Shown here: positions 54,735 through 64,000 of the stretch, piece by piece
How positions within the stretch are numbered: the stretch's first letter is position 1
Layout of the letters: the number at the start of each line of letters is the position of its first letter
Origin: Pseudidiomarina taiwanensis
GTDB taxonomy: Bacteria > Pseudomonadota > Gammaproteobacteria > Enterobacterales > Alteromonadaceae
DNA length: 64,000 nt
Assembly (NCBI RefSeq): GCF_003987435.1
Contig: NZ_PIQG01000005.1
Location: 124,001 to 188,000 of the forward strand
Direction: 5' to 3'
Program-made: the position numbers and the translations under genes
Notes under the pieces: model-generated
The model's database searches: none
What the model saw: the letters and a program-made list of their open reading frames with translations, nothing else
What the model was told of the DNA's origin: nothing

Positions 54735-57296
54735 ATGCAAATTGATCAAAAACCAGGATTAGGAAGGTTCAATACTCTAGCACTCGCCATTATGGCAGTG
54801 ATGTTGCCGATACAAGGTGCTGTCGCGCAAGAGAGCGCAAGCGCCGATGGTGCGCAAGAAGATGTCGAGCGTATCAATGTTGTGGGCAGCCGTCGCGCAG
54901 GTCGCACCGTCAGTGATTCGCCCGTGCCAATTGATATTATCGATGAAGATTCAATTAAGGCGACGGGTCTCACTGAGACCAATATGATTCTGAATACTTT
55001 GTTGCCGAGTTTTAACTTCCCGCAACCTTCGATTACCGATGGTACCGACCATGTCCGTCCAGCCCAGCTTCGCGGTCTTGCACCGGACCATACCTTAGTG
55101 TTGGTGAACGGCAAGCGTCGTCATACTTCAGCACTACTTAACTTGAATGGTTCGATGGGGCGTGGCTCGTCTGCGGTTGACTTGAACACAATTCCAGCCA
55201 ATGCGATTAAACGGATCGAAGTACTTCGTGATGGTGCTGCAGCACAGTACGGTTCTGATGCCATCGCCGGGGTCATTAATATTGTCCTAAAAGATAGTCC
55301 AGAAGGCGGTGAAGTATCGGTTACTTACGGTGCCAATGTCACCACGATGGACGGTGTGCCTAATTTAGACAGCGTAAGCATTGAGAATGGCAGCTTGTCA
55401 CTGCAAACCGGAAGTGACCGTGAAGTCACCGATGGTCAAACCTTGACCCTGCGAGGAAACATGGGGTTTGAACTCGGTACGGATGGTTTCATTCACGTTG
55501 CGGCTGAATATCGTGACCGTGGTGAAGCCAATCGTGCGGACTATGACCCACGTCAGAACTATCCTTTGGTGAATGGCGAGCTCGACCCGCGTGAAGTAAC
55601 CTTTGATCGTTACAACCATGTGTTTGGTAATGGTGCGGTCACCGATTTCTCTGTTTTTGCTAACGCCGGAAAATACTTAACGGATAGTGCTGAACTATAC
55701 GTCACGGCGAGTGCGGGGAATCGCAACTCAGTTGGCGCAGGTTTTTACCGTCGTGCCAATGATAGTCGCAACGTGCTGAGCATTTATCCAGATGGTTTCT
55801 TACCGCGGATCAAGACCGACATCAAAGATATGTCATTGATCGCAGGGGTTCGTGGCTATCAAGGTGATTGGAACTATGACGTCTCGGTCACTCATGGTCA
55901 GAATGACCTCGACTATAGCGTGATTAACACACTCAACGTATCGCTCGGGCCATCAAGCCAAACCCAGTTTGATGCTGGTGGTCTCGAATATGGTCAAACC
56001 GTATTTAACGTTGACGCCTCTCGCTTCGTCGACACTGATTTGTTCTATTCTGAAGTCAACGTCGCAGTCGGCGCTGAGTACCGTCGTGAGACATACGATA
56101 TTACTGCCGGTGAGCCGAACTCATATATCCAAGGAACCTTTGGCCCAGGTGGCGTAGTCACTGATCCAGTTGATGGTCCATTTGGTGCAGCAGGTTCACA
56201 GGTATTCCCTGGGTTCACACCAGAATCAGCAGGTAGCAACTCTCGTCATAACTACAGCTTCTATGTTGATTTAGATACCAACATTACTGAGGACTGGAAC
56301 GCTGCGGTCGCTGTGCGTTTTGAGGACTATTCAGATTTCGGTAGCACCGTAAACTGGAAGATGTCGCATCGCTATGAGCTAAATCAAGACTGGGCGTTGC
56401 GCGGCTCAATCTCAACTGGTTTCCGGGCGCCGTCGTTGCAACAGCAAAACTTCACTTCAATCGCAACCGTGTTTGTGGATAGTGTGCCGACTGAAACCGG
56501 AACCTTCGCTCCAAGCAGTGATGTTGCGTTAGCACTCGGTAGTCCGGGTCTTGATGCCGAAGAGTCAACTAACTTCAGTGCCGGTATTACCTACTCGCCA
56601 AGTGCTAACTTTAACTTGTCAGTAGACTTTTACCGCATTGATATCGATGACCGGATCGTGCTGTCAAACAACCTGTCAGGTCCTGCAATTGAAACCTTGC
56701 TAGCCGGAACAGGCGCAGTAAGTGGACGTTTCTTCTTGAACGCTATCGACTCTCGTACGCAAGGTGTCGATGTGGTCACCACCTACACCTATGATACGGA
56801 TAGTTACGGTACCTTGTTGTTTAACGCTGGGCTCAATATTAATGATAACGAAGTGACCGATATCATTGCCCCACCAGCGGTCTTGCAAGGCGCAGGTTTT
56901 GACCAAGACAACTTGTTCTCGGATGTCGAGCTACGTCGTTTTGAGACGGGGACCCCGAGCGATAAGATCAACCTTGGCGTGACCTGGAACTACGATATCT
57001 ACAACGCAACGTTGCGGACAACACGTTATGGTGAAGTTGAAGATCCATCATCAATCGCAGCTCGCAATGAGATTATTCCAAGCGAGTGGGTGACAGACCT
57101 TGATGTAAATATCGCAGTGACAGATAACATCAACGTTGCAGTGGGTGCCAATAACATCTTTGATGTATACCCTCGCGCAACACGTTACAATATTGAGGAT
57201 GTTACAACCTTCGCAAATATCTTCCCATACTCAGGCTTCTCAGCCTTCGGCTTTACTGGCCGTTATCTCTATGGAAAAGTGAGCTATCGGTTCTAA
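54735..57296 (+). CDS. TonB-dependent outer-membrane receptor
   Basis: 853 residues. The signal peptide ends at AVAQES. The plug (about 45-155) has the segment LRGLAPDHTLVLVNGKRRHTS and the DGAAAQYGSDAIAGVINIVL end typical of the family. The barrel has STGFRAPSLQQQNF and VGANNIFDVYPRATRYN, ending in YGKVSYRF. The plug resembles that of siderophore or small-nutrient receptors, but no Fur-type site was seen and no adjacent gene indicates the substrate. A bidirectional terminator follows. It may use the TonB complex encoded at 8952-13160. Confidence 0.85.
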   Translation: MQIDQKPGLGRFNTLALAIMAVMLPIQGAVAQESASADGAQEDVERINVVGSRRAGRTVSDSPVPIDIIDEDSIKATGLTETNMILNTLLPSFNFPQPSITDGTDHVRPAQLRGLAPDHTLVLVNGKRRHTSALLNLNGSMGRGSSAVDLNTIPANAIKRIEVLRDGAAAQYGSDAIAGVINIVLKDSPEGGEVSVTYGANVTTMDGVPNLDSVSIENGSLSLQTGSDREVTDGQTLTLRGNMGFELGTDGFIHVAAEYRDRGEANRADYDPRQNYPLVNGELDPREVTFDRYNHVFGNGAVTDFSVFANAGKYLTDSAELYVTASAGNRNSVGAGFYRRANDSRNVLSIYPDGFLPRIKTDIKDMSLIAGVRGYQGDWNYDVSVTHGQNDLDYSVINTLNVSLGPSSQTQFDAGGLEYGQTVFNVDASRFVDTDLFYSEVNVAVGAEYRRETYDITAGEPNSYIQGTFGPGGVVTDPVDGPFGAAGSQVFPGFTPESAGSNSRHNYSFYVDLDTNITEDWNAAVAVRFEDYSDFGSTVNWKMSHRYELNQDWALRGSISTGFRAPSLQQQNFTSIATVFVDSVPTETGTFAPSSDVALALGSPGLDAEESTNFSAGITYSPSANFNLSVDFYRIDIDDRIVLSNNLSGPAIETLLAGTGAVSGRFFLNAIDSRTQGVDVVTTYTYDTDSYGTLLFNAGLNINDNEVTDIIAPPAVLQGAGFDQDNLFSDVELRRFETGTPSDKINLGVTWNYDIYNATLRTTRYGEVEDPSSIAARNEIIPSEWVTDLDVNIAVTDNINVAVGANNIFDVYPRATRYNIEDVTTFANIFPYSGFSAFGFTGRYLYGKVSYRF

Positions 57297-57318
57297 TCAC
57301 CGTTTAGTTGGTCTGTAT

Positions 57319-57347
57319 AAAATGGGGCATTATGCCCCATTTTTTAT
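57319..57347. terminator. Shared bidirectional terminator between the receptor and arsJ
   Basis: AAAATGGGGCAT / ATGCCCCATTTTTT serves the receptor gene rightwards, and its other strand ends in a T-run for arsJ. The arsJ stop codon lies at the hairpin tip, so the stem also encodes the last residues of ArsJ. Confidence 0.8.
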
Positions 57348-58538
57348 GGCTGGCTGGCGCGGTAAGCCGGTTGCACAAATAGCAGATAGAGCCAGTAAAA
57401 TCGCGGAGCCAATTAGGCAGGCCGTTAGTCCATGGCTTTGGTAAAGTGCACCAGATAGAAGGGTACCCAATAAGCGGCCTAGGGCATTCGCCATGTAATA
57501 AAAGCCGACATCCAGAGAGACCCCATCGGCACGTGCGTATGAAACGATGAGATAGCTATGCAGGGCTGAGTTAATCGCAAAGATGATTGCAAAAGCGAGC
57601 AAACCGATGATTAGCGATAACTCGGCGGGCCACCCGAAATTTAGTGCAGCGACGATCAAGGTTGGAATACTCATGGTCACTAAGGCCCAACTCACCGCAT
57701 TCGGGGCCAGCTTAAAATGCGGAACCAGCGCTTGAATCACGCCATAGCCAATAATCCAAAGCGCCATAAAGCTCCCGACTTGGCCGTTGCCCCAGTCTAA
57801 TTCGGTACTGAAGTAGACAGGTATCGCGACCACGAACCAGATATCACGGGCAGCGAATAAAAATAATCGCGCAGCTGAGAGCAGGTTAATCGCACGACTG
57901 GTCGAAAATACTTCGCGGAATTTAGGTTTGGCGGAGCTCGTTCCTAACTCGCCTCGTAAATAGAGCCAACTGCATAATGCCATTAGCGCAAGTGCAGCGG
58001 CGAGTGCTGTAACAGCAAGCTGAAACCCGACTGTGGCGAGTAATACCCCTCCGATGAAAAAGCCTACGCCTTTGAGAGTATTTTTTGAACCCGTTAATAA
58101 CGCCACCCACCGATAAAGGCGGCCTTGTTGCGCCGCTGGAATAAGCAGTTTAATGGCACTTTTGGCACTCATTTTATTCAGGTCTTTGGCAATCCCAGAA
58201 AGGGCCTGCGCGGCCATGACCCAGATCATGCCAAGCCAAACGTCTGGAACGGCCAGCATGAGTAGAGCAATGATTTGCAGTAAGGCCCCAACTTGCATCG
58301 TTCGATTCAGACCAAAGCGAGCGCCTAACCAACCGCCGACGAGATTCGTCACCACCCCAAATGCTTCATAAAAAATAAAGAGCATCGCGATGCTCAGTGC
58401 GTCGTAGCCAAGTTGATAGAAATAAAGCACCACCAACATCCGCAGCGCACCGTCGGTGAGGGTGAAAACCCAGTAGTTGGCAGTGATCAGAAGATATTGT
58501 CGAACGGCGTCTGAGAGGCTTTTAAACTTCGCAATCAT
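57330..58538 (-). CDS. arsJ: Organoarsenical efflux permease ArsJ
   Basis: 402 residues, an MFS transporter with about twelve helices. The N-terminal stretch [22 protein letters not shown] and the loop [21 protein letters not shown] are characteristic of ArsJ. ArsJ exports 1-arseno-3-phosphoglycerate, which breaks down outside to arsenate. It overlaps the upstream GAPDH gene by 4 bases (ATGA), the known functional pair. No ArsR repressor gene is visible nearby. Confidence 0.9.
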   Translation of the reverse strand: MIAKFKSLSDAVRQYLLITANYWVFTLTDGALRMLVVLYFYQLGYDALSIAMLFIFYEAFGVVTNLVGGWLGARFGLNRTMQVGALLQIIALLMLAVPDVWLGMIWVMAAQALSGIAKDLNKMSAKSAIKLLIPAAQQGRLYRWVALLTGSKNTLKGVGFFIGGVLLATVGFQLAVTALAAALALMALCSWLYLRGELGTSSAKPKFREVFSTSRAINLLSAARLFLFAARDIWFVVAIPVYFSTELDWGNGQVGSFMALWIIGYGVIQALVPHFKLAPNAVSWALVTMSIPTLIVAALNFGWPAELSLIIGLLAFAIIFAINSALHSYLIVSYARADGVSLDVGFYYMANALGRLLGTLLSGALYQSHGLTACLIGSAILLALSAICATGLPRQPAIKNGA

Positions 58539-59545
58539 AGCTGATCGGCTTGCCCAACCAACTTCGCAAGCTCAACTGTGCGCATGGTGTAACCCCATTC
58601 ATTGTCATACCAAGCGTAGACTTTTAACTGGGTCTCATTAACAACCATAGTGGACAGCGCATCGATAATACTCGAGCGAGGGTCACTGCGATAATCGACA
58701 GAGACTAAAGGCCGTGTCTCATAACCCAAAATGCCCTTCAGTTCGCCATTCGCGGCATCTGCAAAAAGTTGGTTCACCTCGGTGACCGAAGTTGGGCGTT
58801 GCATCTCAAACACACAATCTGTTAACGAGGCGTTGGCGAGTGGCACGCGCACCGCATGACCATTTAATTTGCCAGCAAGCTCTGGAAAAATCATACCGAT
58901 CGCTTTAGCTGATCCCGTAGTTGTTGGAATCAAGCTCTCTCCGCAAGCTCGGGCTCGGCGCAAGTCTTTGTGGGCGCTATCCAGAATAGACTGGGTATTG
59001 GTGATATCGTGAATCGTCGTCATCGACCCATGCACAATACCGATATTTTCTTGTAGCACTTTAATCACTGGCGCAAGGCAGTTGGTCGTGCATGATGCTG
59101 CGGTCACAATACGGTGTTGAGTGGGATCAAATAAGTGCTGATTCACTCCCATCACCACGTTGAGAACACCTTCCTCCTTAACAGGGGCCGTGACCACGAC
59201 GCGTTTTACACCCTGGGCAAGATAAGCTTGTAACACCTGCTGTTGTTTAAATTTGCCTGAGGCCTCGATTACAACATCACATTGGCTCCAATCAACCTCG
59301 TCTATTTTAGATGCTCGGCTACAGACTATTTTTTGTTGGTTGAGGAGCAAGTTATCGCCATCATGAGCGGCATCATGCGACCAGCGACCATGCACCGAAT
59401 CAAATTGGATCAGGTGAGCAAATGTCGCTGCATCACCTGCAGGGTCATTTACTTGCACAAGTTGCAGCGCTGGCTCTGCCATAATGGCACGAACGGCTAA
59501 GCGACCGATCCGCCCCAAACCATTAATCCCCACTTTGATGGTCAT
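58535..59545 (-). CDS. ArsJ-associated glyceraldehyde-3-phosphate dehydrogenase
   Basis: 336 residues. The NAD-binding Rossmann motif [17 protein letters not shown] is at the start, the catalytic Cys152 in [12 protein letters not shown], and [16 protein letters not shown] near the end. In arsJ operons this enzyme uses arsenate in place of phosphate to form 1-arseno-3-phosphoglycerate, which ArsJ then exports. The start at 59545 gives the standard MTIKVGING; the 29-codon extension upstream is discarded as it runs through the control region. It is coupled to arsJ by a 4-base overlap. Confidence 0.9.
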   Translation of the reverse strand: MTIKVGINGLGRIGRLAVRAIMAEPALQLVQVNDPAGDAATFAHLIQFDSVHGRWSHDAAHDGDNLLLNQQKIVCSRASKIDEVDWSQCDVVIEASGKFKQQQVLQAYLAQGVKRVVVTAPVKEEGVLNVVMGVNQHLFDPTQHRIVTAASCTTNCLAPVIKVLQENIGIVHGSMTTIHDITNTQSILDSAHKDLRRARACGESLIPTTTGSAKAIGMIFPELAGKLNGHAVRVPLANASLTDCVFEMQRPTSVTEVNQLFADAANGELKGILGYETRPLVSVDYRSDPRSSIIDALSTMVVNETQLKVYAWYDNEWGYTMRTVELAKLVGQADQL

Positions 59546-59560
59546 AGTGTCCTGTTCCAG

Positions 59561-59600
59561 TGTCGTTGAGTTGTTGTCGTTGAAATGTCGCTGATTATAA
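59561..59600. promoter_or_regulatory. Divergent arsenic/NRAMP control region with direct repeats
   Basis: Three copies of TGTCG(T/C)TGA start at 59561, 59575 and 59586, on one strand. A weak rightward promoter, TTGTTG (59571-59576) and TTATAA (59595-59600), overlaps them. The repeats lie between the starts of the GAPDH gene and the NRAMP gene. They could bind a regulator of both, but no repressor gene is near. Confidence 0.4.
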
Positions 59601-59659
59601 CTCAAGTTGATTTCGTTTTGGTGGCAAAGCAAGCTATGCTAAATCGCAACTTGCTTCTA

Positions 59660-60925
59660 ATGACAATAACAATGGCAACATCACAGCAATCAAACAATCT
59701 ACCTGCGTCATCGCGTTGGCGCGCACTCGGGCCCGGTATTATTCTATCTGCCGCAGCGGTAGGTGGCTCGCACTTAGTCGCCTCAACTCAAGCAGGGGCG
59801 TTATTCGGCTGGCAGTTATGGTGGCTGATTTTACTGGTCAATGTGATCAAATACCCTTTCTTCCGGTTTGGTGTCACTTACACGCTCAACAATCAAGAAA
59901 GCTTAATTGCAGGGTACTATCGCAAAGGTCCATGGTATCTGCGGACCTTTATCTTATTGAATTTGATTGGCGCTGTGGTCAACACGGCAGGGGTGCTGTT
60001 ACTGACAGCCAGTTTATTGAAGCTGTTTTTACCCGACAGTTGGTCTCTTAATCTAATCAGTGCAGGTTTACTAGCGATATGTGTTGCGTTGCTATTAGCT
60101 GGGCATTATCGCAGCCTTGATCGGCTCGCTAAGCTAATTATGTTTAGTTTAACTGTGGCGACTATTGTGGCAGTCGCGATTGCTTGGCAACAAGATACTT
60201 CGCCCCCGGCTGATTTTATTTCACCCTCGCCATGGGAACTTGCTGCGCTTGGATTTTTAGTGGCAATGATGGGGTGGATGCCCGTTCCGATTGAATTATC
60301 GGCCATTAACTCGTTATGGATTCGCAGTAAGCAAAAACTCATGAACTTGAGTTTACGCGACTGCTTGTTCGACTTTAATCTTGGCTATTGGGTCACGGCA
60401 GTGCTGGCCTTGCTATTCTTGGCCCTCGGGGCATTAATACAGTTCGGTAACCCGCAACCTGTGGCAATGGCAGGTGGCCAGTTCGCATCGCAATTTGTGG
60501 CCATGTATCGCGATACTATTGGACCTTGGTCAGAGTATTTAGTTGGCGCAATTGCCTTTTTATGTATGTTTGGGACCACGCTTGCAGTGCTTGATGGCTA
60601 TGCCCGGACGTTGCGCGAGAGTTTTCGAGTGATAGGCCAACACGGCGATAAGCCGAACTGGCAAATGTCAGAGGCAGGCTGGTTAATTTTACAAGCCATC
60701 GCAGGGCTTGCGCTGATTATGTTTTTCCGCGGTGCTTTAGGCCCTATGCTGACATTTGCGATGACCTTAGCTTTTATAACGACACCATTTTTTGCATGGC
60801 TAAACTTCTCACTTGCTCATCGCCAACCGTTGGCTTTGAAATGGCGAGTTTATGGCTGGATCGGTGTGTTGTACTTAACGCTATTTGCGCTGGGGTTTTT
60901 GCTTTGGAGTGCGCTGTTGAGTTGA
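59660..60925 (+). CDS. Atypical NRAMP-family divalent cation transporter
   Basis: 421 residues with eleven predicted membrane helices. The overall pattern is NRAMP-like (ALGPGIILSAAAVGGSHLVAS in helix 1, MGWMPVPIELSAINSLW in helix 6). However, the metal-binding DPGN of helix 1 is replaced by AAVGGSH and the MPH of helix 6 by WMPVPIE. The substrate may therefore not be manganese or iron. The start is uncertain: ATG 59660 and ATG 59672 both lack a good ribosome site, and a longer frame opens at 59585 across the repeats. Divergent from the arsenic genes. Confidence 0.75.
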   Translation: MTITMATSQQSNNLPASSRWRALGPGIILSAAAVGGSHLVASTQAGALFGWQLWWLILLVNVIKYPFFRFGVTYTLNNQESLIAGYYRKGPWYLRTFILLNLIGAVVNTAGVLLLTASLLKLFLPDSWSLNLISAGLLAICVALLLAGHYRSLDRLAKLIMFSLTVATIVAVAIAWQQDTSPPADFISPSPWELAALGFLVAMMGWMPVPIELSAINSLWIRSKQKLMNLSLRDCLFDFNLGYWVTAVLALLFLALGALIQFGNPQPVAMAGGQFASQFVAMYRDTIGPWSEYLVGAIAFLCMFGTTLAVLDGYARTLRESFRVIGQHGDKPNWQMSEAGWLILQAIAGLALIMFFRGALGPMLTFAMTLAFITTPFFAWLNFSLAHRQPLALKWRVYGWIGVLYLTLFALGFLLWSALLS

Positions 60926-61025
60926 TATCAACGATGAAAACAGCGCATTGGTCGCAGGCTACTTGAGCTTTCAACAGCGATTGCCTTAAATGACAATCAA
61001 TTGACTAATAAGACGAGAGGTAACT

Positions 61026-62567
61026 ATGAAACGTTCTTGGTTTGCTGCGACAGCGATAGCAGCTTTATTTATGTTCAATCCGACAGGATCGGTTGCCGTA
61101 GCCGATGAACTTCCTGTCGCCAAGTTACCTGCGGACGATGTCGTGGTGACCGAGCATCGCGCTCGGATTAATGGTGAGCGTTTTGAGTACCGCGCCACTA
61201 CAGGTACCCAGCCTGTGTTTAACGCAGAGGGCGAAGCCACTGCTGCGCTCCACTTCACCTATTACGAGCGGATGGATGTCAAAAGCAAAGCCGAGCGGCC
61301 ACTTTTAATTAGCTTTAATGGGGGCCCAGGCTCTGCATCGGTCTGGATGCATATTGCTTACACTGGGCCGAAGTCATTGCGCGTTGACGATGAAGGCTTC
61401 CCAATTATGCCTTACGGCGTAAAAGATAACCCTCATTCAGTGCTTGATGTCGCCGACATCGTATTCGTGAATCCGGTAAATACGGGCTATTCACGCGTAT
61501 TACCTAATAGCAAAGGCGAAATGCCATCGCGTGAAAAACAAAAAGACATGTTTTTCGGAGTGAATGCGGATGTGAAATACCTCGCCGATTGGATCAATAC
61601 CTTTGTAACACGCCATAATCGTTGGCAGTCACCTAAATATTTAATTGGTGAAAGTTACGGGACTACCCGTGTCTCAGGTCTTGCGCTCGAGCTACAGAAT
61701 CGCCAATGGATGTATTTCAATGGGGTGATTTTGGTCTCGCCAACCGATTTGGGCATTGATCGCAGTGGTCCAGTGAAAGCGGCAAACCGTCTCCCATACT
61801 TCGCGGCCGCAGCTTGGTATCACAAGGCACTTGATGAAGAATTCCTCAATATGGATTTGCTTGAGTTCCTACCAATGGTTGAGAAGTACACCCTCGATAC
61901 TTACTTACCCGCTTTGGCAAAAGGCTCGATGCTACCCGCGGCTGAACGTGAGCAAGTCGCCGCGCAGGTTGCGAAATACTCAGGTATCGACAAAAACGTG
62001 GTGTTACAGACTAACCTCGATATCGATACTTGGTTCTTTTGGAAGGAGTTACTTCGCGATAGAGGCCAAACAATCGGTCGCCTAGACTCACGTTATCTTG
62101 GCATTGATCGCACCGACGTCGGCGCTCGACCCGATTACAATGCTGAGTTAACTTCATGGTTACACTCGTTCACGCCAGCCATTAACTATTACATGCGTGA
62201 AGTGTTGAACTACCAAACTGATGTGAAGTACAACATGTTTGGTCCAGTTCATCCTTGGGACCGCAGCGGGAATGAAACCGGTCATCAATTAGGCGAAGCC
62301 ATGCGTGCTAACCCATATTTGCATGTGCTAACGCAATCGGGCTATTACGATGGTGCGACAAATTATTTTGATGGCAAATATAACATGTGGCACATTGATC
62401 CAAGCGGCAAGATGGCAGACCGTTTTGAGTTCAAAGGCTATCGCAGTGGTCACATGATGTACCTGCGTAGTGAAGATCTGCGTAAAGCCAATGAAGACTT
62501 ACGTGAATTCATCTTGCGGACTATCCCGGCACAAGGCGAGGCGGCAAAATATCCGCCTCAGCAATAA
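61026..62567 (+). CDS. Secreted S10-family serine carboxypeptidase
   Basis: 513 residues. The signal peptide ends near VAVADE. The oxyanion-hole motif NGGPGSAS is at 98-105, and the catalytic Ser210 lies in GESYGTTR. The Asp appears to be in QSGYYDGATNYFD and the His in YRSGHMMYL near the C-terminus. S10 enzymes remove C-terminal residues from peptides; bacterial secreted members are common in protein-degrading marine species. RBS GAGAGG lies before ATG 61026. It is followed by a small membrane peptide and a second secreted enzyme, possibly one unit. Confidence 0.9.
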   Translation: MKRSWFAATAIAALFMFNPTGSVAVADELPVAKLPADDVVVTEHRARINGERFEYRATTGTQPVFNAEGEATAALHFTYYERMDVKSKAERPLLISFNGGPGSASVWMHIAYTGPKSLRVDDEGFPIMPYGVKDNPHSVLDVADIVFVNPVNTGYSRVLPNSKGEMPSREKQKDMFFGVNADVKYLADWINTFVTRHNRWQSPKYLIGESYGTTRVSGLALELQNRQWMYFNGVILVSPTDLGIDRSGPVKAANRLPYFAAAAWYHKALDEEFLNMDLLEFLPMVEKYTLDTYLPALAKGSMLPAAEREQVAAQVAKYSGIDKNVVLQTNLDIDTWFFWKELLRDRGQTIGRLDSRYLGIDRTDVGARPDYNAELTSWLHSFTPAINYYMREVLNYQTDVKYNMFGPVHPWDRSGNETGHQLGEAMRANPYLHVLTQSGYYDGATNYFDGKYNMWHIDPSGKMADRFEFKGYRSGHMMYLRSEDLRKANEDLREFILRTIPAQGEAAKYPPQQ

Positions 62568-62586
62568 CAATTAAAAGGAAAAAGAG

Positions 62587-62748
62587 ATGGCTGACTTTAT
62601 TCGGATTATTATCGCAATTTTACTGCCTCCACTCGGTGTTTTTTTACAAGTGGGCATCGGCGGGCATTTTTGGCTCAATATCTTACTGACGCTGTGTGGT
62701 TACGTACCTGGTATCGTGCACGCGGTGTGGGTCATCGCTAAGAAATAA
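62587..62748 (+). CDS. PMP3/YqaE-family small membrane peptide
   Basis: 53 residues with two hydrophobic helices. The segment IIAILLPPLGVFLQVGIGG and the following LNILLTLCGYVPGIVHAVWVI match the PMP3/YqaE (UPF0057) family, whose members respond to salt or membrane stress. AAAAGGAAAAAGAG lies before the ATG. It sits between two secreted-enzyme genes and has no evident link to them. Confidence 0.9.
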   Translation: MADFIRIIIAILLPPLGVFLQVGIGGHFWLNILLTLCGYVPGIVHAVWVIAKK

Positions 62749-62787
62749 TACCGCCAACTTCGGCGTCTCAATTCAAAGGTGTTAAAA

Positions 62788-64000
62788 ATGAAATATTCTG
62801 CGCTGGCGCTATGCGTCGGCGCGGCTTTTGCCGCGTCTATCGGGATCACTTCAGCTCAAGCAAACGACGATTGGGATGTAAACAATCCTATGGGCGAGTT
62901 TAAGCAGGTTGATATAAACGTCAACGAAGGGACTTGGATGAATGTCGATTTAAGTCCGGATGGCAAGTACATTGTCTTTGACCTGTTAGGTGATATTTAT
63001 CGCATGCCCGCCAGTGGCGGCGATGCTGAGTTACTCGTCGGCGGCATGGCTTGGGATATGCAACCCGTTTATTCACCAGACGGCAAATATATTGCTTACA
63101 CCTCCGATGCCGACGGTGGCGACAATATTTGGTTAATGGATGCAGATGGCAGTAATAAACGTCAAGTTACAGACGAAACATTTCGTTTATTAAATAGTCC
63201 AGCTTGGAGTCCCGATAGTGAATTTATCGTGGCACGAAAGCATTTCACGGCGCGCCGCTCACTTGGTGCGGGTGAAGTCTGGATGTATCACCGCAGCGGT
63301 GGCAAAGGAGTGATGTTAACCGAACGTCCAAACGATCAAAAAGACCTCGGTGAGCCGGCTTTTTCGCCGGATGGTCGTTATATCTATTTCTCGCAAGATG
63401 ATACGCCAGGAAAAACCTTTCATTACAGCAAAGACTCTCTCGAAGGCATCTACGAAATTAAGCGGTTTGAGCGGGAGACAGGCGATATTGATGTAATCAT
63501 CGCGGGCCCTGGGGGCGCAATTCGTCCAACGCCATCACCGGATGGCAAATACCTTGCCTATATCAAGCGTGAAGACTTCAATAGCGTGTTGTATTTATAC
63601 GATCTTGAAAGTGGTGAGCATACCCGTCTCTATAGTGAGTTAGATCGTGATATGCAAGAAACCTGGGCGATTCATGGTGTGTATCCGACCATGGATTGGA
63701 CCAATGACAGTCAGCACATTGTATTTTGGGCTCAGGGTAAAATTATGAAGCTAAATGTCGCTTCTCGACATGTTAGCGTGATCCCATTTAGTGTTGAAAC
63801 CCAGAAGCAGGTCCAGACCGCACTGCGCTTTAAAACCGATCTCGACCAAGACCAGTTTAAAGTAAAAATGTTACGGATGGTGCAAGTTGCGCCAACTGGA
63901 GACAAAGTTGTTTATGAAGCCTTGGGTAAACTGTATCAGCGTGCATTACCCAGCGGCTCTCCTGAGCGATTAACAGAGCGTGAAGGAGCTTGGGAGTTGT
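62788..64000 (+). CDS. Secreted beta-propeller (PD40/TolB-like) protein, probably with an amidohydrolase domain beyond the window
   Basis: The first 404 residues are seen; the gene continues past position 64000. The signal peptide ends near SAQAND. It is followed by WD40-like PD40 repeats, with SPDGKYI-type motifs at about 56, 95, 190 and 250 (LSPDGKYIVFDLLGD, YSPDGKYIAYTSDAD, FSPDGRYIYFSQDD, PSPDGKYLAYIK). Proteins with this N-terminus in Alteromonadales are often about 1000 residues long with a C-terminal amidohydrolase domain, which would lie outside the window. The AAAGGTG ribosome site is before ATG 62788. The substrate is unknown. Confidence 0.8.
   Translation, partial: MKYSALALCVGAAFAASIGITSAQANDDWDVNNPMGEFKQVDINVNEGTWMNVDLSPDGKYIVFDLLGDIYRMPASGGDAELLVGGMAWDMQPVYSPDGKYIAYTSDADGGDNIWLMDADGSNKRQVTDETFRLLNSPAWSPDSEFIVARKHFTARRSLGAGEVWMYHRSGGKGVMLTERPNDQKDLGEPAFSPDGRYIYFSQDDTPGKTFHYSKDSLEGIYEIKRFERETGDIDVIIAGPGGAIRPTPSPDGKYLAYIKREDFNSVLYLYDLESGEHTRLYSELDRDMQETWAIHGVYPTMDWTNDSQHIVFWAQGKIMKLNVASRHVSVIPFSVETQKQVQTALRFKTDLDQDQFKVKMLRMVQVAPTGDKVVYEALGKLYQRALPSGSPERLTEREGAWEL

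Noticed and set aside
1-64000. Mobile elements, CRISPR arrays, tRNA or rRNA genes
   Set aside because: No transposase, integrase, repeat-spacer array, tRNA-like cloverleaf or rRNA segment was seen on either strand by reading; a dedicated search could still find a short remnant.

Overview
This window looks like chromosomal DNA of a marine gammaproteobacterium in the Alteromonadales. Gene order and protein sequence both suggest the Idiomarinaceae (Idiomarina, Pseudidiomarina or Aliidiomarina), but that placement is inference. Support comes from TonB-dependent receptors, an Oar-type receptor, a five-part TonB system with a TtpC-like protein, large PstC and PstA permeases, and enterobacteria-like synteny around zapA, 6S RNA and pepP-ubiH-ubiI. 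The window is gene-dense. I saw no insertion sequence, prophage, CRISPR array, tRNA or rRNA.

Layout. 1-2408: rdgC (cut by the window edge) and an orphan membrane histidine kinase. 2489-13226: a phosphate-responsive-looking outer-membrane module, made of a beta-helix lipoprotein, a TonB-dependent receptor, a YbdG-type MscS channel, and the operon DUF3450-ttpC-exbB-exbD-tonB-TPR. 13252-24781: housekeeping genes (AEC transporter, xseA, guaBA, mltF, an unnoticed 39-codon gene, purL, tadA). 24873-38375: the phosphate locus, with an Oar-like receptor, an endonuclease/exonuclease/phosphatase-family lipoprotein, phoB-phoR, and pstS-pstC-pstA-pstB-phoU. 38379-43090: serA, rpiA, fau, a secreted amidohydrolase on the opposite strand, 6S RNA (ssrS, recognised from sequence) and zapA. 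43220-47462: ygfB-pepP-ubiH-ubiI. 47443-52941: a LysR regulator divergent from gcvT-gcvH-gcvP. 53116-57296: two small membrane proteins, a small secreted protein and a third TonB-dependent receptor. 57330-60925: arsJ with its partner GAPDH, divergent from an atypical NRAMP transporter. 61026-64000: a secreted S10 peptidase, a PMP3-type peptide and the start of a beta-propeller protein.

The most interesting pattern is a set of PhoB-box-like direct repeats (7 bp, 4 bp spacer, 7 bp) upstream of six transcription units. These are the lipoprotein/receptor pair, the DUF3450-TonB operon, the Oar-like receptor, phoB, pstS and pstC. In phoB, pstS and pstC the box ends exactly 10 bp before a good -10 element. 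Taken together, the window seems to encode a whole-envelope phosphate-starvation response. Outer-membrane receptors and their own dedicated energising complex would be switched on with the classical inner-membrane Pst transporter. The arsJ-GAPDH pair would handle arsenate that enters by the same route. The substrate of the receptors is unknown.
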